Shown here: piece after piece, positions 18,506 to 25,911 of the stretch | Numbering within the stretch: the first letter of the stretch is position 1 | How the letters are laid out: each line of letters opens with the position of its first letter | Source: Streptomyces sp. DH41 | Lineage (GTDB): Bacteria > Actinomycetota > Actinomycetes > Streptomycetales > Streptomycetaceae | Length of the DNA: 64,000 bases | Reading direction: 5' to 3' | Assembly: GCF_029813785.1 (NCBI RefSeq) | Contig: NZ_JARVKY010000018.1 | Location: 62,001 to 126,000 of the forward strand | Notes under the pieces: model-generated | Told to the model about the DNA's origin: nothing | What the model saw: only the letters and a program-made list of their open reading frames with translations | Database searches by the model: none | Program-made: the position numbers and the translations under genes

Positions 18506-19351
18506 TCAGGCCGCCGAGGACCGCCGTCGGCTCGCGTACCAGACGAGGCCCGCGGTGGCCGCCGCGGCGCCCACCGCGGCGGCGGCGACGAGGGCGGGGC
18601 GGGGCGGTACGGGAAAGCCCCGGATCCGCTGCTTGAGCCGTACCGGGCGATGGAAATCGAGAATCGGCCACTCGCGCGCGAGAGCCTCTCGACGCAGAGC
18701 CCGGTCCGGGTTCACCGCGTGGGGGTGGCCGACGGACTCCAACATCGGCAGGTCGGTCGCCGAGTCGCTGTAGGCGTAGCAGCGGGTCAGGTCGTACCCC
18801 TCGGACTCGGCCAGCTCCCGGATCGCCTCCGCCTTGGTCGGGCCGTACGCGTAGTACTCCACCTCTCCCGTGAAGCAGCCGTCGTCGCCAACGATCATGC
18901 GCGTCGCCACCACCCGGTCCGCGCCGAGCAGTTCACCGATCGGCTCGACGACCTCGGCGCCCGACGTGGAGACGATCACGACGTCGCGGCCGGCGGTGTG
19001 GTGCTCCTCGATCAGTGAGGCGGCCTCGTCGTAGATGATCGGGTCGATCAGGTCGTGCAGGGTCTCGGCGACGAGTTCCTTGACCAGCTGGACGTTCCAG
19101 CCGCGGCAGAGCGCGGAGAGGTACTCGCGCATCCGCTCCATCTGGTCGTGGTCGGCCCCGCCCGCGAGGAAGACGAACTGGGCATATGCGGTACGCAAGA
19201 CAGCCCTGCGGTTGATCAGCCCGCCTTGGTAGAACGACTTGCTGAAGGTGAGCGTGCTCGACTTCGCAATGACCGTCTTGTCCAGGTCAAAGAAGGCCGC
19301 CGCGCGGGGCATGGAGTGGGGCAAGGAGTGGTTTTCCACGACCCTGAGCAT
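18506..19351 (-). CDS. HAD-family hydrolase with C-terminal membrane anchor
   Basis: HAD-superfamily phosphatase of the SerB-like subfamily IB, 281 residues. Motif I is FFDLDKTVI, motif II is VIVSTSGAEV, and motif IV is CYAYSDSATDLPML, with the motif III lysine in GPTKAEAI. A hydrophobic C-terminal segment (ALVAAAAVGAAAATAGLVWY) followed by arginines suggests a tail anchor. Orthologues beside ssd in Streptomyces are labelled morphological-differentiation associated; the link to sporulation is from position only. The start is ATG 19351. Confidence 0.88.
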   Translation of the reverse strand: MLRVVENHSLPHSMPRAAAFFDLDKTVIAKSSTLTFSKSFYQGGLINRRAVLRTAYAQFVFLAGGADHDQMERMREYLSALCRGWNVQLVKELVAETLHDLIDPIIYDEAASLIEEHHTAGRDVVIVSTSGAEVVEPIGELLGADRVVATRMIVGDDGCFTGEVEYYAYGPTKAEAIRELAESEGYDLTRCYAYSDSATDLPMLESVGHPHAVNPDRALRREALAREWPILDFHRPVRLKQRIRGFPVPPRPALVAAAAVGAAAATAGLVWYASRRRSSAA

Positions 19352-20023
19352 AGGCGCAGCCCATTCGGCGTAAGGTGGGGCGTGTGGGTTTGCCTGAGAT
19401 GGCTCTCGGGTACACCATGGAAGTCACGGATCGTTCGCGACCGTGCTAACCCGGTCCGACTCCTCCCCCCCCCGAGTCGGCCGTGGAGACGACCCCCGCT
19501 CTCCCCCCCGGCGGGGGTCGTCGCATGTCCGGGTGGGTTTTTCCTCTCTTCATCCCGCTCCAGGCCGCTCGACGTGCCGGTGTCGCGACAGGCGTTGTCA
19601 TGAGCATGGTCGCATACGGAGAGTAGTCGACGCGCTGCGCTGCGGGAGTCGTGCGCGTTGTGGACGGGGCGAGGTGGAGCTCACCGGTTTGGGTGAAGGC
19701 GATATTCACAACCATCGAGTTGTCCACGGTTTTCGATCAAGATCCACATGATTTCCCGGATCGCCACATCGTGATTCCCATGCGTCCTGGCCGCGCCGAG
19801 TTCTACGGCCGGTTCTGTTTGCAGGACGCGTATGGCCGGGATCGACCGAAGTTCAAGCCGACGTAGAAGTCGGGGTTCACCTCGGGCGTTCACGCCGGCC
19901 GTTCGTGTGGGGACCGGTTGCCGGTTCTGCCACACGGTGAGGAATCGCGGGGCCGCGAGGGCTGTGCGAGATCACAGATGCCGGGCGCGACCACGGGAGT
20001 CGCGACGAAGGGGGACACAGGTC
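19352..20023. other. 672-bp intergenic region before the ssd-tad operon
   Basis: The gap holds two hairpins in a row: ccgactc/gagtcgg at 19456-19480, and a 12-bp stem (gacgacccccgc) at 19488-19522. At 19658-19749 there are three sequences resembling Streptomyces DnaA boxes (TTGTCCACA): TTGTGGAC, TTGTCCACG and GATCCACAT. The ssd promoter should lie here. A 71-codon frame at 19651-19866 has no recognisable features and I do not call it. Confidence 0.5.
19488..19522. terminator. GC-rich hairpin
   Basis: A 12-bp perfect stem with an 11-base, C-rich loop. It is far from any stop codon, so it may be an attenuator or transcript end in the ssd leader rather than a simple gene terminator. Confidence 0.45.
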
Positions 20024-21151
20024 ATGACCGGAACCATCACCCACGACCCGCCACCCGCCGCCGGAGGGTGGCAGAGCGGGCCATTGATCGTCACCGAGGA
20101 CACCGAGCTCCTCGACGACCTGCTGCGCCTGTGCGCGGCGGCCGGCGCCACGCCGGAGGTGCACCACTCGGTGCCCGCGGCGGCGCCCGCCTCCTCCGGA
20201 CAGCGGGGCAGCTGGGAGGCCGCACCGCTCGTCCTGGTCGGCGACGACGCCGCGCGGCGCGTGCGCGGTGCCGCGCGGAGACGAGGAGTGGTCCTCGTGG
20301 GCCGGGACCAGGACGACTCGGGGGTCTGGCAGCGGGCCGTCGAGATCGGCGCCGACCACGTCCTGATGCTGCCCGACGGAGAGCAGTGGCTGGTCGACCG
20401 CATCGCCGACGTCGCCGAGGGCGTCGGACGGCCCGCTCTCACCGTCGGCGTGATCGGTGGCCGGGGCGGCGCCGGAGCGTCCACCCTGGCCTGCGCACTC
20501 GCTGTCACCTCCGCGCGCGAGGGGCTGCGCAGCCTCCTCGTGGACGCCGATCCGCTGGGTGGTGGTCTCGACGTCCTCCTCGGCGGCGAGACGGCCGAGG
20601 GGCTGAGGTGGCCCGCGTTCGCGGCCTCGCGCGGGAGGGTCGGCGGCGGCGCCCTGGAGGAGTCGCTGCCCGAGCTGCACTCGCTGCGGGTGCTCAGCTG
20701 GGACCGGGGCGAGCGTGTCACGGTGCCGCCCCAGGCCGTACGGGCGGTGCTCGCGGCGGCGCGGCGCGGGGGCGGCACGGTCGTCGTCGACCTGCCGCGC
20801 CGGATCGACGACGGCGTCGCCGAGGTGCTCGCCCAGCTCGATGTCGGGCTCCTCGTCGTACCGGCCGAACTGCGGGCCGTCGCGGCGGCCGACCGGGTGG
20901 CCACGGCCGTCGGCATGGTTCTGCGGGACCTCCGCGTCGCGGTGCGCGGGCCCTACGCCTCCGGCCTCGACGACCGGGAGGTGGCCCGGCTGCTCGGATT
21001 GCCCCTGGCCGGCGAGGTGCCCGTCGAGTCCGGGCTCCTGCGCGCCACCGAGAGCAGGCGACCTCCGGGCGCGTCCGCACGCGGGCCGCTGGCGCGCTTC
21101 TGCCGGGGGTTCTGGGAGCGGGCGCTGGTGGAGACGGGCGGGGCGACGTGA
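20024..21151 (+). CDS. ssd: Septum-site-determining protein (TadZ/Ssd-like)
   Basis: ParA/MinD-superfamily protein of 375 residues that heads the Tad operon, as TadZ/CpaE does. Residues 20-115 form a receiver-like N-terminal domain and 130-350 the ATPase-like domain. The Walker A position reads GGRGGAGASTLA, where the usual lysine pair is replaced (GASTL), so nucleotide binding is uncertain; VVVDLPRRID is the Walker B region. The family is implicated in septum placement and Tad localisation. ATG 20024 follows AAGGGGG. The stop overlaps the tadA GTG. Confidence 0.88.
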   Translation: MTGTITHDPPPAAGGWQSGPLIVTEDTELLDDLLRLCAAAGATPEVHHSVPAAAPASSGQRGSWEAAPLVLVGDDAARRVRGAARRRGVVLVGRDQDDSGVWQRAVEIGADHVLMLPDGEQWLVDRIADVAEGVGRPALTVGVIGGRGGAGASTLACALAVTSAREGLRSLLVDADPLGGGLDVLLGGETAEGLRWPAFAASRGRVGGGALEESLPELHSLRVLSWDRGERVTVPPQAVRAVLAAARRGGGTVVVDLPRRIDDGVAEVLAQLDVGLLVVPAELRAVAAADRVATAVGMVLRDLRVAVRGPYASGLDDREVARLLGLPLAGEVPVESGLLRATESRRPPGASARGPLARFCRGFWERALVETGGAT

Positions 21152-22869
21152 GGGCGTCGGTGAGCCCGGAGAGGGCGGGTGACGGCATGCGTGCTGGTGG
21201 CGTGTCGGCCGAGGGAGCAGGAGGCAGGTGGCCGGAGCCGGCTGTCGGCGGGTCCGCGGGCGTGCCGGCCCCTCGGGTGTCCGGAGGGATCGACGGCGTA
21301 GCGGCGCCCGGCCCGGCCGACGAGCGGGCGCCGGTCGAGGCCTCCGGGATGCCCGGAGGTCTGACCGCGATCGGGGTGCCGGGCCGCAGGCCTACCGGGA
21401 CGACGAACGCGGGGCCGACCGGGCGGGTGGTCCCGGGCTGGGCTTCCAGGACGTCCTCGGGAGCGACTTCCCCGGAGTTTCCAGGGGCGACTTCCCCGGG
21501 TCGTTCGGGAGCGGCTTCCCCAGGTGGCTCGGGAGCGGAGTCCGGGTGGTCCTCGGGACCGGTGTCAGCAAGCCTCTCGCGATCGGTCTCCGGCGGGATC
21601 CCCGCATCGGCGAGTGCGGCCCATGGGCCGTCCACGGGGCCGATGTCCGGGTGGTCTCGGGCAGAGGCTTCCCGGAGAGGCCCCGGCCCCGCGCCCGGGA
21701 TGCTCGACGGCGTCCGGCGCCGGCTTGCCGAGAGCGGGGCCGAGCCGACGCCCGCCCGAGTGGCGCAGGCCCTGCGGGAGCAGGGGCGGGTGCTCGGGGA
21801 CGCAGAGATCCTCGGTGCCGCCGAGCAGTTGAGGTCGGAGCTCGTCGGCAGCGGGCCGCTGGAACCGCTGCTCGCCGACCCGTCGGTGACCGACGTGCTG
21901 GTGTCCGCCCCGGACCGGGTCTGGGTGGACCGGGGCGGCGGCCTGGAACTGACGACGGTTTCCTTCCCGGACGCCGCTGCCGTACGACGGCTCGCGCAAC
22001 GCCTTGCCACAGTCGCCGGGCGCCGGCTCGACGACGCCCGGCCGTGGGTGGACGCCCGGCTGCCCGACGGCACCCGGCTGCACGCCGTACTGCCCCCGGT
22101 CGCCGTCGGCTGCACCTGTCTGTCGCTACGGGTGGTCCGGCCGCGCGCGTTCACGCTCGACGAACTGGCGGCGGCGGGCACCGTGCCGCCCGGCGGTGAC
22201 CGCGTCCTGCGCGCGCTGTTGGGAGCACGGCTGTCCTTCCTCGTCAGCGGAGGCACCGGCAGCGGGAAGACGACGCTGCTGAGTGCGCTGCTGGGGCTCG
22301 TCGGACCGGACGAGCGCATCGTGCTCGCCGAGGACTCGGCGGAACTGCGGCCGGACCATCCGCACGTCGTCCGCCTGGAGACCAGACCCGCCAACCAGGA
22401 GGCAGCGGGCCTGGTCACCCTGGAGGACCTGGTGCGGCAGGCGCTGCGCATGCGACCGGACATGCTCGTCGTCGGTGAGGTGCGCGGCGCCGAAGTGGTC
22501 CATCTGCTGGCGGCGTTGAACACCGGTCACAGCGGCTGCGGGACGGTGCACGCCAATGCCGCCGCCGACGTACCGGCCCGGCTGGAGGCACTCGGCACGG
22601 CCGCGGGCCTCGACCGGGCGGCCCTGCACAGCCAGCTCGCGGCGGCCCTTTCAGTGGTCCTGCACCTGGTACGGGACAGAACCGGGCGGCGCCGGATCGC
22701 TGAGGTGCACGTACTGGAGCGCGACCCGTCGGGGCTGGTGCGGACGGTGCCGGCGCTGCGGTGGGGCGGGGAGGCCTTCGTGGCCGAGCGCGGCTGGGAG
22801 CGGCTGCGGGAGCTGCTGCGCGGTGGCGGGCTCGAAACGCGGGCCGGTGGACCGGAGGCGCACAGGTGA
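21148..22869 (+). CDS. tadA: TadA/CpaF-type secretion ATPase
   Basis: Type II/IV secretion ATPase of 573 residues that powers assembly of Tad-like pili. Walker A is SGGTGSGKTTLLSA; the Asp box is LAEDSAELRPDHPHVV; Walker B is DMLVVGEVRGAEV; the His box is NTGHSGCGTVHANAAADVP. The first about 180 residues are a Gly/Ser/Pro/Ala-rich disordered region; the conserved part begins near MLDGVRRRLAESG (ATG about 21700). I chose GTG 21148 because it overlaps the ssd stop (GTGA); an internal start at about 21700 is the alternative. Confidence 0.9.
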   Translation: MRASVSPERAGDGMRAGGVSAEGAGGRWPEPAVGGSAGVPAPRVSGGIDGVAAPGPADERAPVEASGMPGGLTAIGVPGRRPTGTTNAGPTGRVVPGWASRTSSGATSPEFPGATSPGRSGAASPGGSGAESGWSSGPVSASLSRSVSGGIPASASAAHGPSTGPMSGWSRAEASRRGPGPAPGMLDGVRRRLAESGAEPTPARVAQALREQGRVLGDAEILGAAEQLRSELVGSGPLEPLLADPSVTDVLVSAPDRVWVDRGGGLELTTVSFPDAAAVRRLAQRLATVAGRRLDDARPWVDARLPDGTRLHAVLPPVAVGCTCLSLRVVRPRAFTLDELAAAGTVPPGGDRVLRALLGARLSFLVSGGTGSGKTTLLSALLGLVGPDERIVLAEDSAELRPDHPHVVRLETRPANQEAAGLVTLEDLVRQALRMRPDMLVVGEVRGAEVVHLLAALNTGHSGCGTVHANAAADVPARLEALGTAAGLDRAALHSQLAAALSVVLHLVRDRTGRRRIAEVHVLERDPSGLVRTVPALRWGGEAFVAERGWERLRELLRGGGLETRAGGPEAHR

Positions 22870-23738
22870 CGGGGCCGGGCGGGCTGTCGACGGGCGTGGC
22901 CCTGGCGTGTCTGTCGGCGGCGGCGTGGCTGGCCGGGAGGGGCTGGCACTCCGGGGCGCGGCGGGCGCGGCTGCTGCTCGCCGGCGGGGCGGCCGGGGCC
23001 GGGGTGCCACCGGTGCGTCGGGTGACGGACGGGCTGAGGCGCGTCCGTGGCCGGTTGAGGCCCGAGTGGTGGTCGTTGGCGGCCGGGCTGGTGCTGGCGG
23101 TGCTGGGTGGTTCGGTGCTGCCGGTCGTCGCGGGGGCGGCCGGGGTGCCTCTGTTGCGGCGGACGCGGCTGGCGGGCCGTGCACGGCGGGACCGTGAGCG
23201 CGGGCGGGACGCGGTGATCGCGTTGTGCGGCGCGCTCGCCGGGGAGGTGCGGGCGGGGCGGCAGCCGGGTGAGGCGCTGCTGTATGCCGCGCACGACTCC
23301 GGAGGACTCGGCGACGGGCAGGCGGCGGTGCTGGCAGCGGCCCGCTTCGGCGGCGACGTCCCGGGGGCGCTCGCGGCGGCGGCACGGCAACCGGGTGCGG
23401 AGGGGCTGCGGGGGCTCGCGGCGTGCTGGCGGGTCGCCGTCGACCAGGGGGCCGGACTCGCGGCCGGGCTCGACCGGCTGGAGGGCGCGCTACGCGCGGA
23501 ACGGGACCAGCGATCCGACCTGCGCGCCCAGTTGGCGGGCGCTCGCGCCACGGCGGTGATGCTCGCCGGCCTGCCGGCCCTGGGCCTCCTGCTCGGTGTC
23601 GCCCTCGGCTCCGACCCGTTGCGCGTGCTGCTGCACACCGGGGCCGGGCTGGGCTGTCTGCTGGCCGGCGGGGTGTTGGAGGGCGTGGGCGTGTGGTGGG
23701 TCTCGCGGATCGTGCGGGGAGCGGAGGCGGTGTCGTGA
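22866..23738 (+). CDS. tadB: TadB-like inner-membrane platform protein
   Basis: Type II secretion F-domain protein of 290 residues, an inner-membrane platform subunit of the Tad machine. Hydrophobic segments lie near the N-terminus, at about residues 75-100 and at the C-terminus (VMLAGLPALGLLLGVAL). The F domain covers about 115-215 (ALCGALAGEVRAGRQPGEAL). GTG 22866 overlaps the tadA stop (GTGA), and its own stop overlaps the tadC start, so the three are strongly coupled. Confidence 0.87.
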   Translation: MTGPGGLSTGVALACLSAAAWLAGRGWHSGARRARLLLAGGAAGAGVPPVRRVTDGLRRVRGRLRPEWWSLAAGLVLAVLGGSVLPVVAGAAGVPLLRRTRLAGRARRDRERGRDAVIALCGALAGEVRAGRQPGEALLYAAHDSGGLGDGQAAVLAAARFGGDVPGALAAAARQPGAEGLRGLAACWRVAVDQGAGLAAGLDRLEGALRAERDQRSDLRAQLAGARATAVMLAGLPALGLLLGVALGSDPLRVLLHTGAGLGCLLAGGVLEGVGVWWVSRIVRGAEAVS

Positions 23739-24556
23739 ACGGGGATGTCGTCCACAGGCTGGGAGCAACGGTGTGGACAGTGGTGTGGGCAGTGGTGGCG
23801 ACGGTGTTGGTCGCCGGGTGGCTGGCGAGAGGCTTCGGAGCCGTGCGGCGGGAGCGGGCGGTACGCAGGCGGCTCACCGGGTTGCTGGCCCCGGAACCGG
23901 CGCGCGCCGTTCCCCGGCGCACCGAGGTGCTGGACGCCGTCCGCGGCTGGCTGCCTCTGGCGGGCACGGTGGGTGCGGGGTGGGTCCTGGTCGGGGGTGT
24001 CGCCGGCGTCGTGGTGGGGCTGGTGGGCGCGGCAGTGCTGTGGCGCCGGCGCTCTGGACGGTCGGCCGTCGGTGCGGAAGCGGCGCAGGCCGTCGCCGCA
24101 CAGGCCGCTCGCCAACTGCCGCTGGCGGCTGACCTGCTGGCGGCCTGTATCGCGGCGGGCGCCGGGCCGGTGGCCGCGGCCCAGGCGGTGGGTGACGCCC
24201 TGGGCGGCCCCGTCGGGAACGCGTTGGTGCGCGGCGCGGCGGAGGTCCGGCTCGGTGGTGAACCGGGCGGCTCCTGGCGCGCATTGGCCGCGATCCCGAG
24301 TGCCGGGCCGCTGGCGCGGCTGCTGGAACGGGCCGACGTGTCAGGCCTGCCCGCGGCCGGTCCGGTCGCCCGGCTCGCGGCTCAGGCCCGTGCCGACTGG
24401 ACCCGGACCACGACGGCACGGGCACGCCGGGCGGCCGTCATGGTCACCGCGCCGGTGGGGCTGTGTTTCCTGCCCGCCTTCATCGCGGTGGGTGTGTTGC
24501 CGGTGGTGATCGGCCTCGCGGGCGGGGTGCTGGGAGACGGGGGAGGAGGTGGCTGA
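23735..24556 (+). CDS. tadC: TadC-like inner-membrane platform protein
   Basis: Second F-domain platform protein, 273 residues. It has an N-terminal membrane segment (VWTVVWAVVATVLVAGWLA), a hydrophobic pair near residues 70-100, the F-domain core (LPLAADLLAACIAAGAGPV) and a C-terminal membrane segment (LPAFIAVGVLPVVIGLAGG). GTG 23735 overlaps the tadB stop. About 100 bases separate it from the pilin gene, the longest gap in this operon. Confidence 0.86.
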   Translation: MNGDVVHRLGATVWTVVWAVVATVLVAGWLARGFGAVRRERAVRRRLTGLLAPEPARAVPRRTEVLDAVRGWLPLAGTVGAGWVLVGGVAGVVVGLVGAAVLWRRRSGRSAVGAEAAQAVAAQAARQLPLAADLLAACIAAGAGPVAAAQAVGDALGGPVGNALVRGAAEVRLGGEPGGSWRALAAIPSAGPLARLLERADVSGLPAAGPVARLAAQARADWTRTTTARARRAAVMVTAPVGLCFLPAFIAVGVLPVVIGLAGGVLGDGGGGG

Positions 24557-24660
24557 GGGACCGGAGCGGGCGGGCGCCGAGCCCATGGGTGGGTGACCGA
24601 CGGGTGCCAGACGGACGAGCGAGTGAGTGAGCAATGGGAACGGACCTTACGGGGGTTGTG

Positions 24661-24882
24661 ATGTACCAGACGTATCGGGCAGTACGGGCGCGACTGAGTG
24701 CTTGGGTGGGCGGAGTGGTGCGTACGGCGCGGCGGGACGCGGGAATGGTGACCTCCGAGTACGCGATGGGAATCGTCGCCGCGGTGGCGTTCGCCGTGGT
24801 GCTCTACAAGGTGGTGACGAGCGGCGCGGTCAGCGCGGAGCTGCAGGGCATCGTGAAGCAGGCGCTCGATGCGCGGATGTGA
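24661..24882 (+). CDS. Flp/DUF4244 pilin-like protein
   Basis: Candidate Tad/Flp pilin of 73 residues with a basic N-terminus, a Gly just before the hydrophobic stretch (DAGMVTSEYAMGIVAAVAFA) and Glu at position 5 after the Met, as in type IV prepilins. This matches the DUF4244 family. No prepilin peptidase gene lies nearby. ATG 24661 has GGGGG six bases upstream; ATG 24634 in frame would give 82 residues with a poorer site. Confidence 0.82.
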   Translation: MYQTYRAVRARLSAWVGGVVRTARRDAGMVTSEYAMGIVAAVAFAVVLYKVVTSGAVSAELQGIVKQALDARM

Positions 24883-25318
24883 GCGGGCAGCCGGGACGAG
24901 GTTCCGCGGAGAATCCGGCATCCACCGTGACAGTGGCTCCGGCCGCCGTTCAGGCGACCGCTACGGCAGCGGCTCCGACAACGGATTCGTGACGGCGGAG
25001 ACGGCCGTGGTGCTGCCGGTGCTGGTGGTGTTCGCGATGGCGCTGGTGTGCGGGCTGCTCGTGGTGGCCGCTCAGATCCAGTGCGTGGACGCGGCCCGGG
25101 CGGGCGCCCGCGCGGCGGCCCGGCAGGATCCGGCCGACGCCGTCGTCGAGGTCGCCAGAGAGGCGGCACCGCGCGGGGCGCGGGTCACGGTCGGCCGGGA
25201 GGAGGGCCGGGTCCGAGTGACCGTGGTGGCCGAGCCACCGGCGCTGCACGGGTTGCCCTTCGAAGTACGGGAGGAGGCCGTGGCTTCGGTGGAGCAGACG
25301 GTGGGGGTGGGGTCATGA
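24869..25318 (+). CDS. tadE: TadE-like pseudopilin
   Basis: TadE-family minor pilin-like protein of 149 residues. A short polar N-terminus (about 38 residues, Gly/Arg/Ser rich) precedes FVTAETAVVLPVLVVFAMAL, with the conserved Glu at position 5 of the helix. The remainder is exported and predicted globular. ATG 24869 overlaps the pilin gene by 14 bases; the stop overlaps the next start (ATGA at 25315). Confidence 0.85.
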   Translation: MRGCERAAGTRFRGESGIHRDSGSGRRSGDRYGSGSDNGFVTAETAVVLPVLVVFAMALVCGLLVVAAQIQCVDAARAGARAAARQDPADAVVEVAREAAPRGARVTVGREEGRVRVTVVAEPPALHGLPFEVREEAVASVEQTVGVGS

Positions 25319-25911
25319 GAGGCCGTGTCCGGCTCGGGACGGTGATCGACCGGAGTCCCGGTTCCGGTTCCGGCCTCGGTCCCGGCCTCGGTTCCGGTCC
25401 CGGCCCCGGTTCCGGTCCCGGTCCCGGCCCCGGTTCCGGTCCCGGCCCCGGCCCCGGTTCCGGACTCCGTCTCGGTCCCGGCCCCAGATCCGACCAAGGG
25501 TCCGCCACGGTGTGGAGCGTCGGTGCCATCGCCGTTCTGTGCGTGGTGTTCGGCATCGTGCTGGCCCTGGGGCAGGCCGTCGTGGCCCGGCATCGTGCGG
25601 CCGGTGGAGCCGATCTGGCGGCGCTCGCGGCGGCGGACCACTGGGCACGGGGCGGCGCGGTGGCGTGTGCCCGGGCGGACCGGATCGCGCGGGCCCAGGG
25701 GACGCGGCTGGTGCGGTGCGTGCTCACCGGTCAGGTATCGGACGTGACGGCGGCCTCGGGCCGGGGGCCGTTCGCGGCGGAGGTCCGGGCAAGAGCGGGC
25801 CCCGCAACGGGCGCACCACCGAACCAGGTGGCGCCGGATCAGGCTACGGACCTACCGCCGCACCCCGGCCCGCCGCCTCCGCCCCCGCCGCCCCGCGCAG
25901 CAGCACCGTGA
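25315..25911 (+). CDS. TadG/Rv3654c-like helicase-secretion neighbourhood protein
   Basis: Small exported protein of 198 residues resembling the Rv3654c/TadG-like group that ends actinobacterial Tad operons. Residues about 14-60 are a Gly-Pro-Ser repeat. The membrane segment SATVWSVGAIAVLCVVFGIV is followed by the conserved ARHRAAGGADLAALAAA. The C-terminus is polyproline (PPPPPPPP) and overlaps the 3' end of the convergent helicase gene by 68 bases. Its start overlaps the tadE stop. Confidence 0.83.
   Translation: MRGRVRLGTVIDRSPGSGSGLGPGLGSGPGPGSGPGPGPGSGPGPGPGSGLRLGPGPRSDQGSATVWSVGAIAVLCVVFGIVLALGQAVVARHRAAGGADLAALAAADHWARGGAVACARADRIARAQGTRLVRCVLTGQVSDVTAASGRGPFAAEVRARAGPATGAPPNQVAPDQATDLPPHPGPPPPPPPPRAAAP
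25357..25467. repeat. Degenerate hexamer repeat (Gly-Pro/Gly-Ser)
   Basis: Repeated ggtccc and ggttcc hexamers in frame in the TadG-like gene encode alternating Gly-Pro and Gly-Ser. Slippage would change the length in 2-residue steps without a frameshift. Confidence 0.85.

Noticed and set aside
19651..19866. A 71-codon plus-strand frame before ssd
   Set aside because: Mixed codon bias, no ribosome binding site and overlap with hairpin/DnaA-like motifs; not convincing.
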